Assembly (NCBI RefSeq): GCF_036320485.1
Contig: NZ_CP132911.1
Location: 2,728,001-2,792,000, forward strand
Length of the DNA: 64,000 nt
Source: Dyella sp. A6
Lineage (GTDB): Bacteria > Pseudomonadota > Gammaproteobacteria > Xanthomonadales > Rhodanobacteraceae
Direction: 5' to 3'
The notes beneath the pieces were generated by a model, which saw only the letters and a list, made by a program, of their open reading frames with translations, was not told where the DNA came from and ran no database searches. Shown one piece after another: positions 25,628 through 34,165 of the stretch. Every line of letters begins with the position of its first letter. Within the stretch, counting starts at the first letter, position 1. A program made the position numbers and the translations under genes.

Positions 25628-26719
25628 TCAGGCGTGTTCCACCACTTCCAGCCCGAAGCCGCCCAGGCCAACCAGCTTGCGCGGCGTGCCCATCACGCGC
25701 AGCTGATGCACGCCCAGGTCGGCCAGCATCTGCGCGCCCAGGCCAAGCTGGCGCCATTCCTGCTGCTGTGCGTCTTCGGCCGACACCTGTGACGGCTGCC
25801 GCTGCAGGCGGGCAAGCAGGGCATCGGCGGTGTCTTCACCGGACAGCACCAGCAGCACGCCACGGTCCTCGTCGGCGATGCGGCGCAACGCAGCGGTGAC
25901 GGTGAGCCCGAGATCGTCGCGCTGCAGATGCAGCACATCGGACAAGGTGTTGCGCACGTGCACGCGGGTGAGCACCGGCGCGCCGTCGTCCACCGTGCCG
26001 CGGACCAGGGCGAAGTGCAGTCCGCGACGGATCGCGTCGCGATAGGCGATCAGCCGGAACGGGCCAAACTCGGTCTGCACCTCTTCCTCGTGCACCCGCT
26101 CGACCGTCTTCTCGGTTTCCAGCCGGTAGCGGATCAGGTCGGCGATGGTGCCGATCTTCAGGCCATGCCGGGTGGCGAAGGCTTCCAGCTCGGGGCGACG
26201 AGCCATCGAACCATCCTCGTGCAGGATCTCGATCAGCACCGAAGACGGCTCCAGCCCGGCCAGCGCGGCCAGGTCGCAGCCCGCCTCGGTGTGGCCAGCC
26301 CGGGTCAGCACACCGCCCTGCTGCGCCGTGAGCGGAAACACATGACCGGGCTGCGAAAGGTCGTGCGGCTTCGCATCCGACTTCACCGCCACCTGAATGG
26401 TGCGTGCGCGGTCGTGCGCGGAAATGCCAGTGGTGACGCCTTCGGCCGCCTCGATCGAGACAGTGAAGTTGGTGTGGTACGGCGAGGTGTTGTCGCTGAC
26501 CATCGGGCGCAGGCCGAGCTGGCGCGTGCGCTGCTCGGTCAGCGTCAGGCACAGCAGCCCGCGCGCCTCGCGCACCATGAAGTTCACGTCCTCCGGCCGC
26601 ACCATCTGCGCAGCCATCACGATGTCGCCCTCGTTCTCGCGGTCCTCGTCGTCGAGGATCACGACCATGCGGCCGGCGCGGATGTCGTCGAGGATTTCGG
26701 GAATGGTGTTGAAAGGCAT
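25628..26719 (-). CDS. ribBA: Dihydroxybutanone phosphate synthase fused to a degenerate GTP cyclohydrolase II-like domain
   Basis: 363 residues. The N-terminal half (1-205) is an intact RibB domain: DDEDRENEGD (23-32), REARGLLCL, SPYHTNFTVSIEA, and RAGHTEAGCDLA, which binds metal and ribulose 5-phosphate. It makes 3,4-dihydroxy-2-butanone 4-phosphate. The C-terminal half aligns with GTP cyclohydrolase II, but the zinc-binding cysteines are gone: TRVHVRNTLSDVLHLQRDDLG stands where active enzymes have HSEC and RCDCG. This half is therefore unlikely to hydrolyse GTP, and a separate RibA is expected elsewhere. The ATG at 26719 is internal to a longer open frame that includes repeat sequence. Confidence 0.93.
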   Translation of the reverse strand: MPFNTIPEILDDIRAGRMVVILDDEDRENEGDIVMAAQMVRPEDVNFMVREARGLLCLTLTEQRTRQLGLRPMVSDNTSPYHTNFTVSIEAAEGVTTGISAHDRARTIQVAVKSDAKPHDLSQPGHVFPLTAQQGGVLTRAGHTEAGCDLAALAGLEPSSVLIEILHEDGSMARRPELEAFATRHGLKIGTIADLIRYRLETEKTVERVHEEEVQTEFGPFRLIAYRDAIRRGLHFALVRGTVDDGAPVLTRVHVRNTLSDVLHLQRDDLGLTVTAALRRIADEDRGVLLVLSGEDTADALLARLQRQPSQVSAEDAQQQEWRQLGLGAQMLADLGVHQLRVMGTPRKLVGLGGFGLEVVEHA

Positions 26720-26742
26720 GGGGCGGAACCTTGGAGATTGGG

Positions 26743-26859
26743 ATTGAGCGAGGAGCGAGGAGCGAGAAGTGAGGAACGAGAAGTGAGAAGTGAGAGAAGC
26801 CATCGGGTGTGACGCGCACTTGCTTCCTCTCACTTCTCACTCCTCTCCACTCACTCCTT
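26743..26859. repeat. Purine/pyrimidine-rich inverted-repeat element, copy 2
   Basis: Lies in the 144-base gap between ribE and ribBA. The left arm (26743-26799) is a run of units such as GAGCGAGGAGCGAGAAGTGAG; the right arm (26824-26859) has CCTCTCACTTCTCACTCCTC, ending four bases before the ribE stop. The arms can fold into a long imperfect hairpin. It is the clearest of the four copies. Confidence 0.75.
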
Positions 26860-26863
26860 GCCT

Positions 26864-27505
26864 TCAGGCAAAACCGTGCTGTTTGAGAAAGTCGACGTCG
26901 ATGCCGGACGCCTGCCCGCCACCGATCAGCCGCTCGACGTAGCGCGCGATCACATCGACTTCGATGTTCACCGCATCGCCCGCGCGACGCGCATGGAATG
27001 CCGTGTGTTCCACCGTGTGCGGAATCAGGTTCACGCCAAAGCGCGTGCTGTTGACTTCGTTCACGGTCAGGCTGGTGCCGTCGATGCAGATCGAACCCTT
27101 GGCGGCGATGTAGCGCGCCAGCGTGGCCGGCACCTCGAAGGTCCAGCGCTGCGAACGGCCGTCCGGCGTCACCGACACCACCCTGCCCAGGCCGTCGACA
27201 TGGCCGGACACCAGGTGCCCGCCCAGCCGGTCGGCCAGGCGCAGCGCCTTTTCCAGGTTCACCGGGTCGCCCGCCTTGAGCTGGCCGAGCGTGGTCAGCG
27301 ACAGCGTTTCGTTGGAGACATCGGCGCTGAAACCCCGGGCCTCCAGCGTCACCGCGGTCAGGCATACACCGGAGACGGCGATGGAATCGCCCAGTTGTAC
27401 GTCGGCCAGGTCGAGGTCAGCAGTGTCGACGTGCAGGCGCACATCGCCGCCGCGCGGTTCCAGCCGGGCCACGCGACCCACGGTCTGGATGATGCCAGTG
27501 AACAT
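26864..27505 (-). CDS. ribE: Riboflavin synthase alpha chain
   Basis: 213 residues made of two similar beta-barrel halves. It dismutates two molecules of dimethylribityllumazine to riboflavin. MFTGIIQTVGRV opens the N-barrel, GDSIAVSGVCLTAV and LGGHLVSGHVDGLG complete it; the C-barrel repeats these as GSICIDGTSLTVNEV and LIPHTVEHTA. Start ATG at 27505 has GGGAGGTGCGC upstream. It is the first gene after the FMN riboswitch, which should shut it off when FMN is plentiful. The inverted-repeat element follows its stop directly. Confidence 0.96.
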   Translation of the reverse strand: MFTGIIQTVGRVARLEPRGGDVRLHVDTADLDLADVQLGDSIAVSGVCLTAVTLEARGFSADVSNETLSLTTLGQLKAGDPVNLEKALRLADRLGGHLVSGHVDGLGRVVSVTPDGRSQRWTFEVPATLARYIAAKGSICIDGTSLTVNEVNSTRFGVNLIPHTVEHTAFHARRAGDAVNIEVDVIARYVERLIGGGQASGIDVDFLKQHGFA

Positions 27506-27640
27506 CAGCGCACCTCCCGGACGGGGGCGGCCGTGCTGTCTGCGAGACGGGTGATCATGAAACGTTCTCCGCGTAATGACATGCGAGAACGCCCCAAGGC
27601 ATGAGGCCGACGCGCGGCATGGCCGCGCCTCGAACCGTCT

Positions 27641-27800
27641 TCTTTCATCCGGACTGTGAGCCGCCCCGGCAAACCGGGATGACCTGACCGTCGGCTCCGG
27701 CGTTGGACCGGATCTGCTGACCTTCCGATGGCCCGGAAGCGCTCGCGGGCTCGTGCCTTGGCACCTACCGCCGGTGGGGAATTCCACCCCGCCCTGAAGA
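27641..27800 (-). ncRNA. FMN riboswitch (RFN element)
   Basis: Read on the minus strand this leader has the conserved blocks of the RFN aptamer in order: CTTCAGGGCGGGGTGGAATT, CCCCACCGGCGGT, AGCCCGCGAGCG, GGTCAGCAGATCCGGT, CCGGAGCCGACGGT and AGTCCGGATGAAAG. It lies between ribD and ribE, with 135 bases from the aptamer to the ribE ATG for an expression platform. FMN binding should lower expression of ribE, ribBA and the genes beyond; ribD is upstream of it and escapes this copy. Confidence 0.96.
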
Positions 27801-27926
27801 CGTCGTAATTGGTTCTGCCGGCAAGCCGGCCGACAGATTCTAGCACCACCCCTGCGCGGCGCCTGCCCGCGGTTGTCGTCGGTGGCGAAACACTGCGTTG
27901 CGCCAGACCGGGCTGCGCCGCCGCAC

Positions 27927-29036
27927 TTACCCTTCGGCCGGCGGCAGCGGGTGCAGACGCAGCCGCCAGTCGGTCCCGACCTGGCGCTGTTCGATCACGC
28001 CCATGCGCCAGCGCCCGGCCATGGACTCCAGCGGGGGCAGTTCCAGCAGTGGCCGCGCGCGGTCGCCCAGCAGAACCGGTGCGACATAGAGCAGCAGTTC
28101 GTCCACCCAGCCACCGTCCAGCAGCGCTCCACCCAGGCGGGCACCTGCCTCCACATGCAGTTCGTTGACGGCGTAGCCGGCCAGCAGCCCGAGCACCGCC
28201 GCCAGATCCATCCGCCCCTGCCCGTCCAGCGCCACGCCCGCATGGCGCACCCCAGCGGGGGCATCCGCCGGGGCGGAACGGCCCACCGCATGGATGCGCA
28301 GGGTCGGCGCAGTGTCGTCCATCACATGGAAATGCGCCGGCACGCGCAGGTCGCGATCCAGCACCACCCGGCATGGCGGCGTGAATGCCTCGCCTTCAGG
28401 CAGGCGCACGGTAAGTCGCGGGTCATCGGCCAGCACGGTGCCACTGCCCGAGAGGATGGCCGACGCGCGCGCGCGCCAGCGCTGCACGTCCGCCCGCGCC
28501 GGCTCGCCGGTGATCCACTTCGATGCGCCGTTGGCCAGCGCGGTGCGTCCATCCAGGCTCATCGCCAGCTTCAGCCGCACGAATGGGCGACCGCGCTCGA
28601 TGCGACTGAAGAAGCCGGGATTGAGCGCACGCGCCGGCTCGCGCAGCAGACCGGTTTCCACCGTGATGCCCGCGCCACGCAGCCGTGCCAGTCCGGCACC
28701 CTCGGCCTGCGAGGTATCTTCGGCCGCGATCACCACGCGGGCGATGCCGGCGGCGATCAACGCATCCGCACACGGCGGCGTGCGTCCGTGCAGGCCGCAT
28801 GGTTCCAGCGTGACGTAAGCGGTGGCACCACGCGCCTGTTCGCCCGCATCGCGCAGAGCGAACACCTCGGCATGCGGGCCGCCGGCCCGCTGGTGCCAGC
28901 CCTCGCCCACCACGCGGTCACCATGGGCGATCACGCAACCGACGCGCGGATTGGGCTGGGTGGTGTAGAGCCCGCGCTCGGCCAGCGCGAGGGCACGGGC
29001 CATATGGGCGTGATCGATGGCGTCGAAAATTTTCAC
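27927..29036 (-). CDS. ribD: Bifunctional diaminohydroxyphosphoribosylaminopyrimidine deaminase / reductase
   Basis: 369 residues. The N-terminal deaminase has the zinc site PHAEVFAL and EPCGLHGRTPPC; NPRVGCVIA and VVGEGWHQRAGGPHAE are signatures. The C-terminal reductase (from about 150) has RPFVRLKLAMSLDGRTALANGASKWITG and EAGARLGGALLDGGWVDELLLYVAPVLLGD. Together they carry out steps two and three of riboflavin synthesis. The start is GTG at 29036, overlapping the preceding stop as GTGA, which implies coupling; the longer open frame upstream is not homologous. Confidence 0.94.
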   Translation of the reverse strand: MKIFDAIDHAHMARALALAERGLYTTQPNPRVGCVIAHGDRVVGEGWHQRAGGPHAEVFALRDAGEQARGATAYVTLEPCGLHGRTPPCADALIAAGIARVVIAAEDTSQAEGAGLARLRGAGITVETGLLREPARALNPGFFSRIERGRPFVRLKLAMSLDGRTALANGASKWITGEPARADVQRWRARASAILSGSGTVLADDPRLTVRLPEGEAFTPPCRVVLDRDLRVPAHFHVMDDTAPTLRIHAVGRSAPADAPAGVRHAGVALDGQGRMDLAAVLGLLAGYAVNELHVEAGARLGGALLDGGWVDELLLYVAPVLLGDRARPLLELPPLESMAGRWRMGVIEQRQVGTDWRLRLHPLPPAEG

Positions 29037-29356
29037 GCGACCTCGCCCGGCAACACGGACCACATGTCCCGCACCGGCTCCAGTTCCTGGTCCGGAAAGC
29101 GCTCGATGACGGCCTGGCGGGCACGTTCACCCAGTGCGGGATCGATCGCCTCGGCCGCCAGCTGCGCGAAGAACGCCGTGCGCGCCTCGCGCGACGGCCA
29201 ACGCGCGATGGCCACCCAGCAGCCGTCGGCGTCCCTGAACAGGCTGGAACCGCCCGAGCCGGCCGCGAGGCCGAGCGCGGTGATCGCCTGCCAGTTCGCG
29301 ATGAAGTCCTGCTCCAGCCCGGGATGCAAACGCCAGCGATAGATTGCTACGAACAC
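29033..29356 (-). CDS. Small antibiotic-biosynthesis-monooxygenase (ABM)-like protein
   Basis: 107 residues from GTG at 29356, which has GGAGG eight bases upstream. The sequence VFVAIYRWRLHPGLEQDFIANWQAIT, GSGGSSLFRDADGCWVAIARWPSREARTAFF fits the dimeric alpha/beta barrel fold of ABM or NIPSNAP-type proteins. These range from monooxygenases to haem-degrading and stress proteins; no catalytic residue can be assigned. It sits between nrdR (28 bases upstream) and ribD (overlapping), so it is co-transcribed with both. Confidence 0.75.
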   Translation of the reverse strand: MFVAIYRWRLHPGLEQDFIANWQAITALGLAAGSGGSSLFRDADGCWVAIARWPSREARTAFFAQLAAEAIDPALGERARQAVIERFPDQELEPVRDMWSVLPGEVA

Positions 29357-29384
29357 GTCGCATGCCTCCGCGGACGCGTCATGC

Positions 29385-29906
29385 TCAGTCCTTCCGGCCG
29401 CGCCTGGTCGAGCTCTCACCGAGCAGCGACAACTGCAGCTTCTCCAGTTCCGGCAGGTCGCGCTCGAGCTTCTCGATTTCCTCGCGGAACGCCTGCACGT
29501 CTTCGAAGCGGCGATAGACCGAGGCGAAACGCACATAGGCAACCTGGTCGAGCTTGCCCAGCTCGCGCATCACCAACTCGCCGATGTGCCGCGACGGCAC
29601 CTCGCGCTCGCCACTGCGACGCAGGTCATTGATGACCTCGCGCACCGAGTTGTCGACGTCGTGGCTGGCCACCGGCCGCTTCTGCAGCGCACGCTCGAAA
29701 CTGGTGCGCAGCTTGTGCTCGTCGAAAGCTTCGCGCCGTTCGCCACTTTTCACGATCGCCGGCAGCTTCAGCTCCGCCGTTTCATAGGTGTTGAAGCGCT
29801 CGCCGCACTGCGGACATTCGCGACGGCGGCGCACGGTGGCACCGTCGTCGGTCAGACGCGAATCGATCACGCGGGTGTCTTCGTGCTGGCAGAAAGGGCA
29901 ATGCAT
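29385..29906 (-). CDS. nrdR: Transcriptional repressor NrdR
   Basis: 173 residues. An N-terminal zinc ribbon ([17 protein letters not shown] and [12 protein letters not shown]) is followed by an ATP-cone (about 49-139). NrdR senses (d)ATP and represses ribonucleotide reductase genes. The C-terminal tail ([29 protein letters not shown]) is longer than the usual 150-160 residues. It lies between glyA and the riboflavin genes, the usual gammaproteobacterial setting. An inverted-repeat element fills the gap to glyA. Confidence 0.96.
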   Translation of the reverse strand: MHCPFCQHEDTRVIDSRLTDDGATVRRRRECPQCGERFNTYETAELKLPAIVKSGERREAFDEHKLRTSFERALQKRPVASHDVDNSVREVINDLRRSGEREVPSRHIGELVMRELGKLDQVAYVRFASVYRRFEDVQAFREEIEKLERDLPELEKLQLSLLGESSTRRGRKD

Positions 29907-29913
29907 AGGGGAT

Positions 29914-29998
29914 CAGGAGTGAGAGTCGAGAAGTGAGGAGTGAGAGGAAATCCTCAAGCCGGCCTTTCTCTCACTCCTCTTCACTCGCTTCTCGCTCA
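29914..29998. repeat. Purine/pyrimidine-rich inverted-repeat element, copy 3
   Basis: Lies between glyA and nrdR. The left arm (29914-29947) reads AGGAGTGAGAGTCGAGAAGT then GAGGAGTGAGAGG; the right arm (29964-29998) has CTCTCACTCCTCTTCACTCG and includes the glyA stop codon. The whole gap between the two genes is made of the repeat. Confidence 0.75.
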
Positions 29999-31264
29999 AC
30001 CGTAGACCGGGAACTTCTTGCACTGCGCCTCGACCTTGGCGCGCACGGCGGCGATCACCGCCTCGTCGGCCGGTGCGTCGAGCACGTCGCAGATCCAGTT
30101 GGCCAGGTCCACGCAGTCGGCTTCCATGTAGCCACGGGTGGTGACCGCGGGAGTGCCCACGCGCAGGCCGGAGGTGACGAAGGGCTTCTGCGGATCATTC
30201 GGCACGGCGTTCTTGTTGACCGTGATGTGCGCCTTGCCCAGTGCCGCTTCCGCGTCCTTGCCGGTGACGCCCTTGCCGATCATGTCGATCAGCATCAGAT
30301 GGTTCTCGGTGCCGCCGGAAACGATCTTGTAGCCGCGCTCGATGATGGTCCTGGCCATGGCCTTGGCGTTCTTCACCACCTGGTGCTGGTAGGTCTTGAA
30401 CTCCGGCTCCAGCGCTTCCTTGAAGGCCACCGCCTTGGCCGCGATCACGTGCATCAGCGGACCGCCCTGGATACCGGGGAACACGATCGACTGCAGCTTC
30501 TTGGCGATCTCCTCGGCCGCCTCGCCCATGCCCTGGTTGCTGGCGACGATGATGCCGCCACGCGGGCCGCGCAGGGTCTTGTGGGTGGTGGAGGTGACCA
30601 CATGGGCATGCGGCAGCGGGCTGGGGTATTCGCCCGCGGCGACCAGACCGGCGACGTGCGCCATGTCCACGAACAGGTAGGCGCCGACCTTGTCGGCGAT
30701 GGCGCGGAAGCGGGCCCAGTCCATCACCTGCGAGTAGGCGCTGAAGCCAGCCACGATCATCTTCGGCTTGTGCTCCACGGCCAGGCGCTCGACCTCGTCC
30801 ATGTCGACGATGCCGTTGGCGTCCACACCGTACTGCACGGCGTTGAACAGCTTGCCCGAAGCGTTGACCTTGGCGCCGTGGGTCAGGTGGCCGCCGTGGG
30901 CCAGGCTCATGCCCAGAATGGTGTCGCCCGGCTGCAGCAGGGCGAAGTACACCGCCTGGTTGGCCTGCGAGCCGGAATGCGGCTGCACGTTGGCGTAGTC
31001 GGCACCGAACAGCTGCTTCACGCGGTCGATCGCCAGCCGCTCGGCCACGTCGACGTATTCGCAGCCACCGTAGTAGCGCTTGCCCGGGTAGCCCTCGGCG
31101 TACTTGTTGGTGAGCTTGGAGCCCTGAGCCTCCATCACGCGCGGGCTGGCGTAGTTCTCCGAAGCGATCAGCTCGACGTGATCCTCCTGGCGACGGCCTT
31201 CATCGGCCATGGCCTGGGCCAGTTCGGGGTCGTAACCGGCGATCGTGCAGTCCTTCGGGAACAT
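29996..31264 (-). CDS. glyA: Serine hydroxymethyltransferase
   Basis: 422 residues. This PLP enzyme converts serine and tetrahydrofolate to glycine and methylene-tetrahydrofolate. [70 protein letters not shown] and [16 protein letters not shown], with the PLP lysine in TTHKTLRG, are all present. Full length. A -10-like TACAAT lies about 40 bases upstream of the ATG. The stop codon is embedded in the repeat that links to nrdR. Confidence 0.97.
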   Translation of the reverse strand: MFPKDCTIAGYDPELAQAMADEGRRQEDHVELIASENYASPRVMEAQGSKLTNKYAEGYPGKRYYGGCEYVDVAERLAIDRVKQLFGADYANVQPHSGSQANQAVYFALLQPGDTILGMSLAHGGHLTHGAKVNASGKLFNAVQYGVDANGIVDMDEVERLAVEHKPKMIVAGFSAYSQVMDWARFRAIADKVGAYLFVDMAHVAGLVAAGEYPSPLPHAHVVTSTTHKTLRGPRGGIIVASNQGMGEAAEEIAKKLQSIVFPGIQGGPLMHVIAAKAVAFKEALEPEFKTYQHQVVKNAKAMARTIIERGYKIVSGGTENHLMLIDMIGKGVTGKDAEAALGKAHITVNKNAVPNDPQKPFVTSGLRVGTPAVTTRGYMEADCVDLANWICDVLDAPADEAVIAAVRAKVEAQCKKFPVYG

Positions 31265-31301
31265 TCGGGGCCTCGGCAGATGGGGTTGGACAAGACCCGA
31301 A

Positions 31302-31307
31302 ATTGTA
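31302..31307 (-). promoter_or_regulatory. -10 element of a probable glyA promoter
   Basis: TACAAT on the minus strand about 38-43 bases before the glyA ATG, inside the 63-base gap after the DUF817 gene. No good -35 hexamer is seen at 17 bases, so this call is tentative. Confidence 0.35.
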
Positions 31308-31327
31308 GCGCCGGCGCCGGGTTGCAG

Positions 31328-32188
31328 CTACTGGCCCGGTTTCCGGCGGTGAATCGCCGAAACCATGACGTAGCTGATCACCATCAGCAGCAGCCAGGAC
31401 CCCAGTTTGGCCAGCGGCACCGGATGCCAGCCCGCGCGCTGCGCCGGGTAGATCCAGGCATGGGTGTAGGTGCCCACGTTTTCGGCCAGCCAGATGAACC
31501 CGGCCACCAGCACAAAACCCAGCAGCAGTGGCATGCGCCGGTGCACACACCGGATGCGGAAGTGCACCCAGGTCGGCCCGAACAGCCAGGCCAGCACCAG
31601 GAACAGCAGCCCGCGCAGGTCCGGCAGCCAGTGGTGACTGAAGAAATTCACGTAGATCGCCACCGCCAATGCGACGCTGGACCCGAACGGCGGGTGCCGG
31701 GTGAAACGGAAGTCGAACAGCCGCCAGGCACGCGCGATATAGCTGCCCACCGAGGCATACATGAAGCCGGTGAACAGTGGCACGCCACCCATGTGCAGGT
31801 ATGACGCCCCCGGGTAACTCCACGCGCCGATCCCGGTCTTGAACCATTCCATGGCCGTACCGACCACGTGGAACAGCACGATCACCCGCGCCTCTTCCAG
31901 GCTTTCCAGCCGGCTGGCCAGCAGGCCAAGCTGGATCGCCACGGCAGACACGGTCAGGAAGTCGTAGCGCGACAGCAGCGCATGGGCCGGATACCAGCGC
32001 CAGCTACCGACCAGCAGCGCTACCATCAACCCGCCAAACAGGCAGGCGGACGCCTGTTTCAGCCCGAAACAGAGAAATTCATAGACGCCGACACCGATGC
32101 GACCGCAACGGCTGGCGCAGCGGGCCAGCGTGGCATCCAGCCGAAACCACCAGCGTGCTGCACCGGCGGGGTGTGGGGTCTTCATCAT
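31328..32188 (-). CDS. DUF817 family multi-pass membrane protein
   Basis: 286 residues with about seven or eight hydrophobic segments. YEFLCFGLKQASACLFGGLM, ARVIVLFHVVGTAMEWFKTGIGAWSYPG, GGVPLFTGFMYASVGSYIARAWRLFDFRFTRHPP and VAIYVNFFSHHWLPDLR are the conserved blocks of the DUF817 (YoaT-like) family. The function of the family is unknown. Start ATG at 32188 has GAGGGCG upstream and is followed by a second ATG; longer in-frame sequence is rejected. It is divergent from ettA and lies just before glyA, but glyA seems to have its own promoter. Confidence 0.88.
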   Translation of the reverse strand: MMKTPHPAGAARWWFRLDATLARCASRCGRIGVGVYEFLCFGLKQASACLFGGLMVALLVGSWRWYPAHALLSRYDFLTVSAVAIQLGLLASRLESLEEARVIVLFHVVGTAMEWFKTGIGAWSYPGASYLHMGGVPLFTGFMYASVGSYIARAWRLFDFRFTRHPPFGSSVALAVAIYVNFFSHHWLPDLRGLLFLVLAWLFGPTWVHFRIRCVHRRMPLLLGFVLVAGFIWLAENVGTYTHAWIYPAQRAGWHPVPLAKLGSWLLLMVISYVMVSAIHRRKPGQ

Positions 32189-32366
32189 GGCTCGCGCCCT
32201 CGGCGCCTGCAAAAGCCACAGCCTCGCCGCCCGCGCGGCGCCTGCCCGGGCGACGCCATGGCGGCACGCGGGCCGATCGGCGATAATCGGAGGCCTTTCC
32301 CCTTTGTTCCTCACTATGCCAGGCCGCGCCTCGACGCGGCCTGCGGACCGCCCTACGGGAGCCAGC

Positions 32367-34019
<1,653 letters not shown>

Positions 34020-34028
<9 letters not shown>

Positions 34029-34091
34029 TCGCCTGACCTCTTCCCTCCGGGGAGGAGGATGGGAGAGATACCAGGCTGGCGATCAGGCCAG
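34020..34091. terminator. Long inverted repeat at the convergent end of ettA and the GH92 gene
   Basis: CTGGCCTGATCGCC (34020-34033, overlapping the ettA stop) is the exact reverse complement of GGCGATCAGGCCAG (34078-34091). The 44-base loop contains a smaller stem (CCTCC/GGAGG around 34045-34055). There is no T-run, so it is a candidate for a factor-dependent or processing hairpin and not a textbook terminator. Confidence 0.5.
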
Positions 34092-34165
34092 CTGCCGGAG
34101 CATCCGGCAAGAACGTGCCTGCACCTGCGACGGCCGTTGGCGCAGCAGGTGCAGGCCGAATCCGA

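Noticed and set aside
29933..31804. Long plus-strand frame over glyA and the DUF817 gene
   Set aside because: Antisense composition; both minus-strand genes are intact and conserved.
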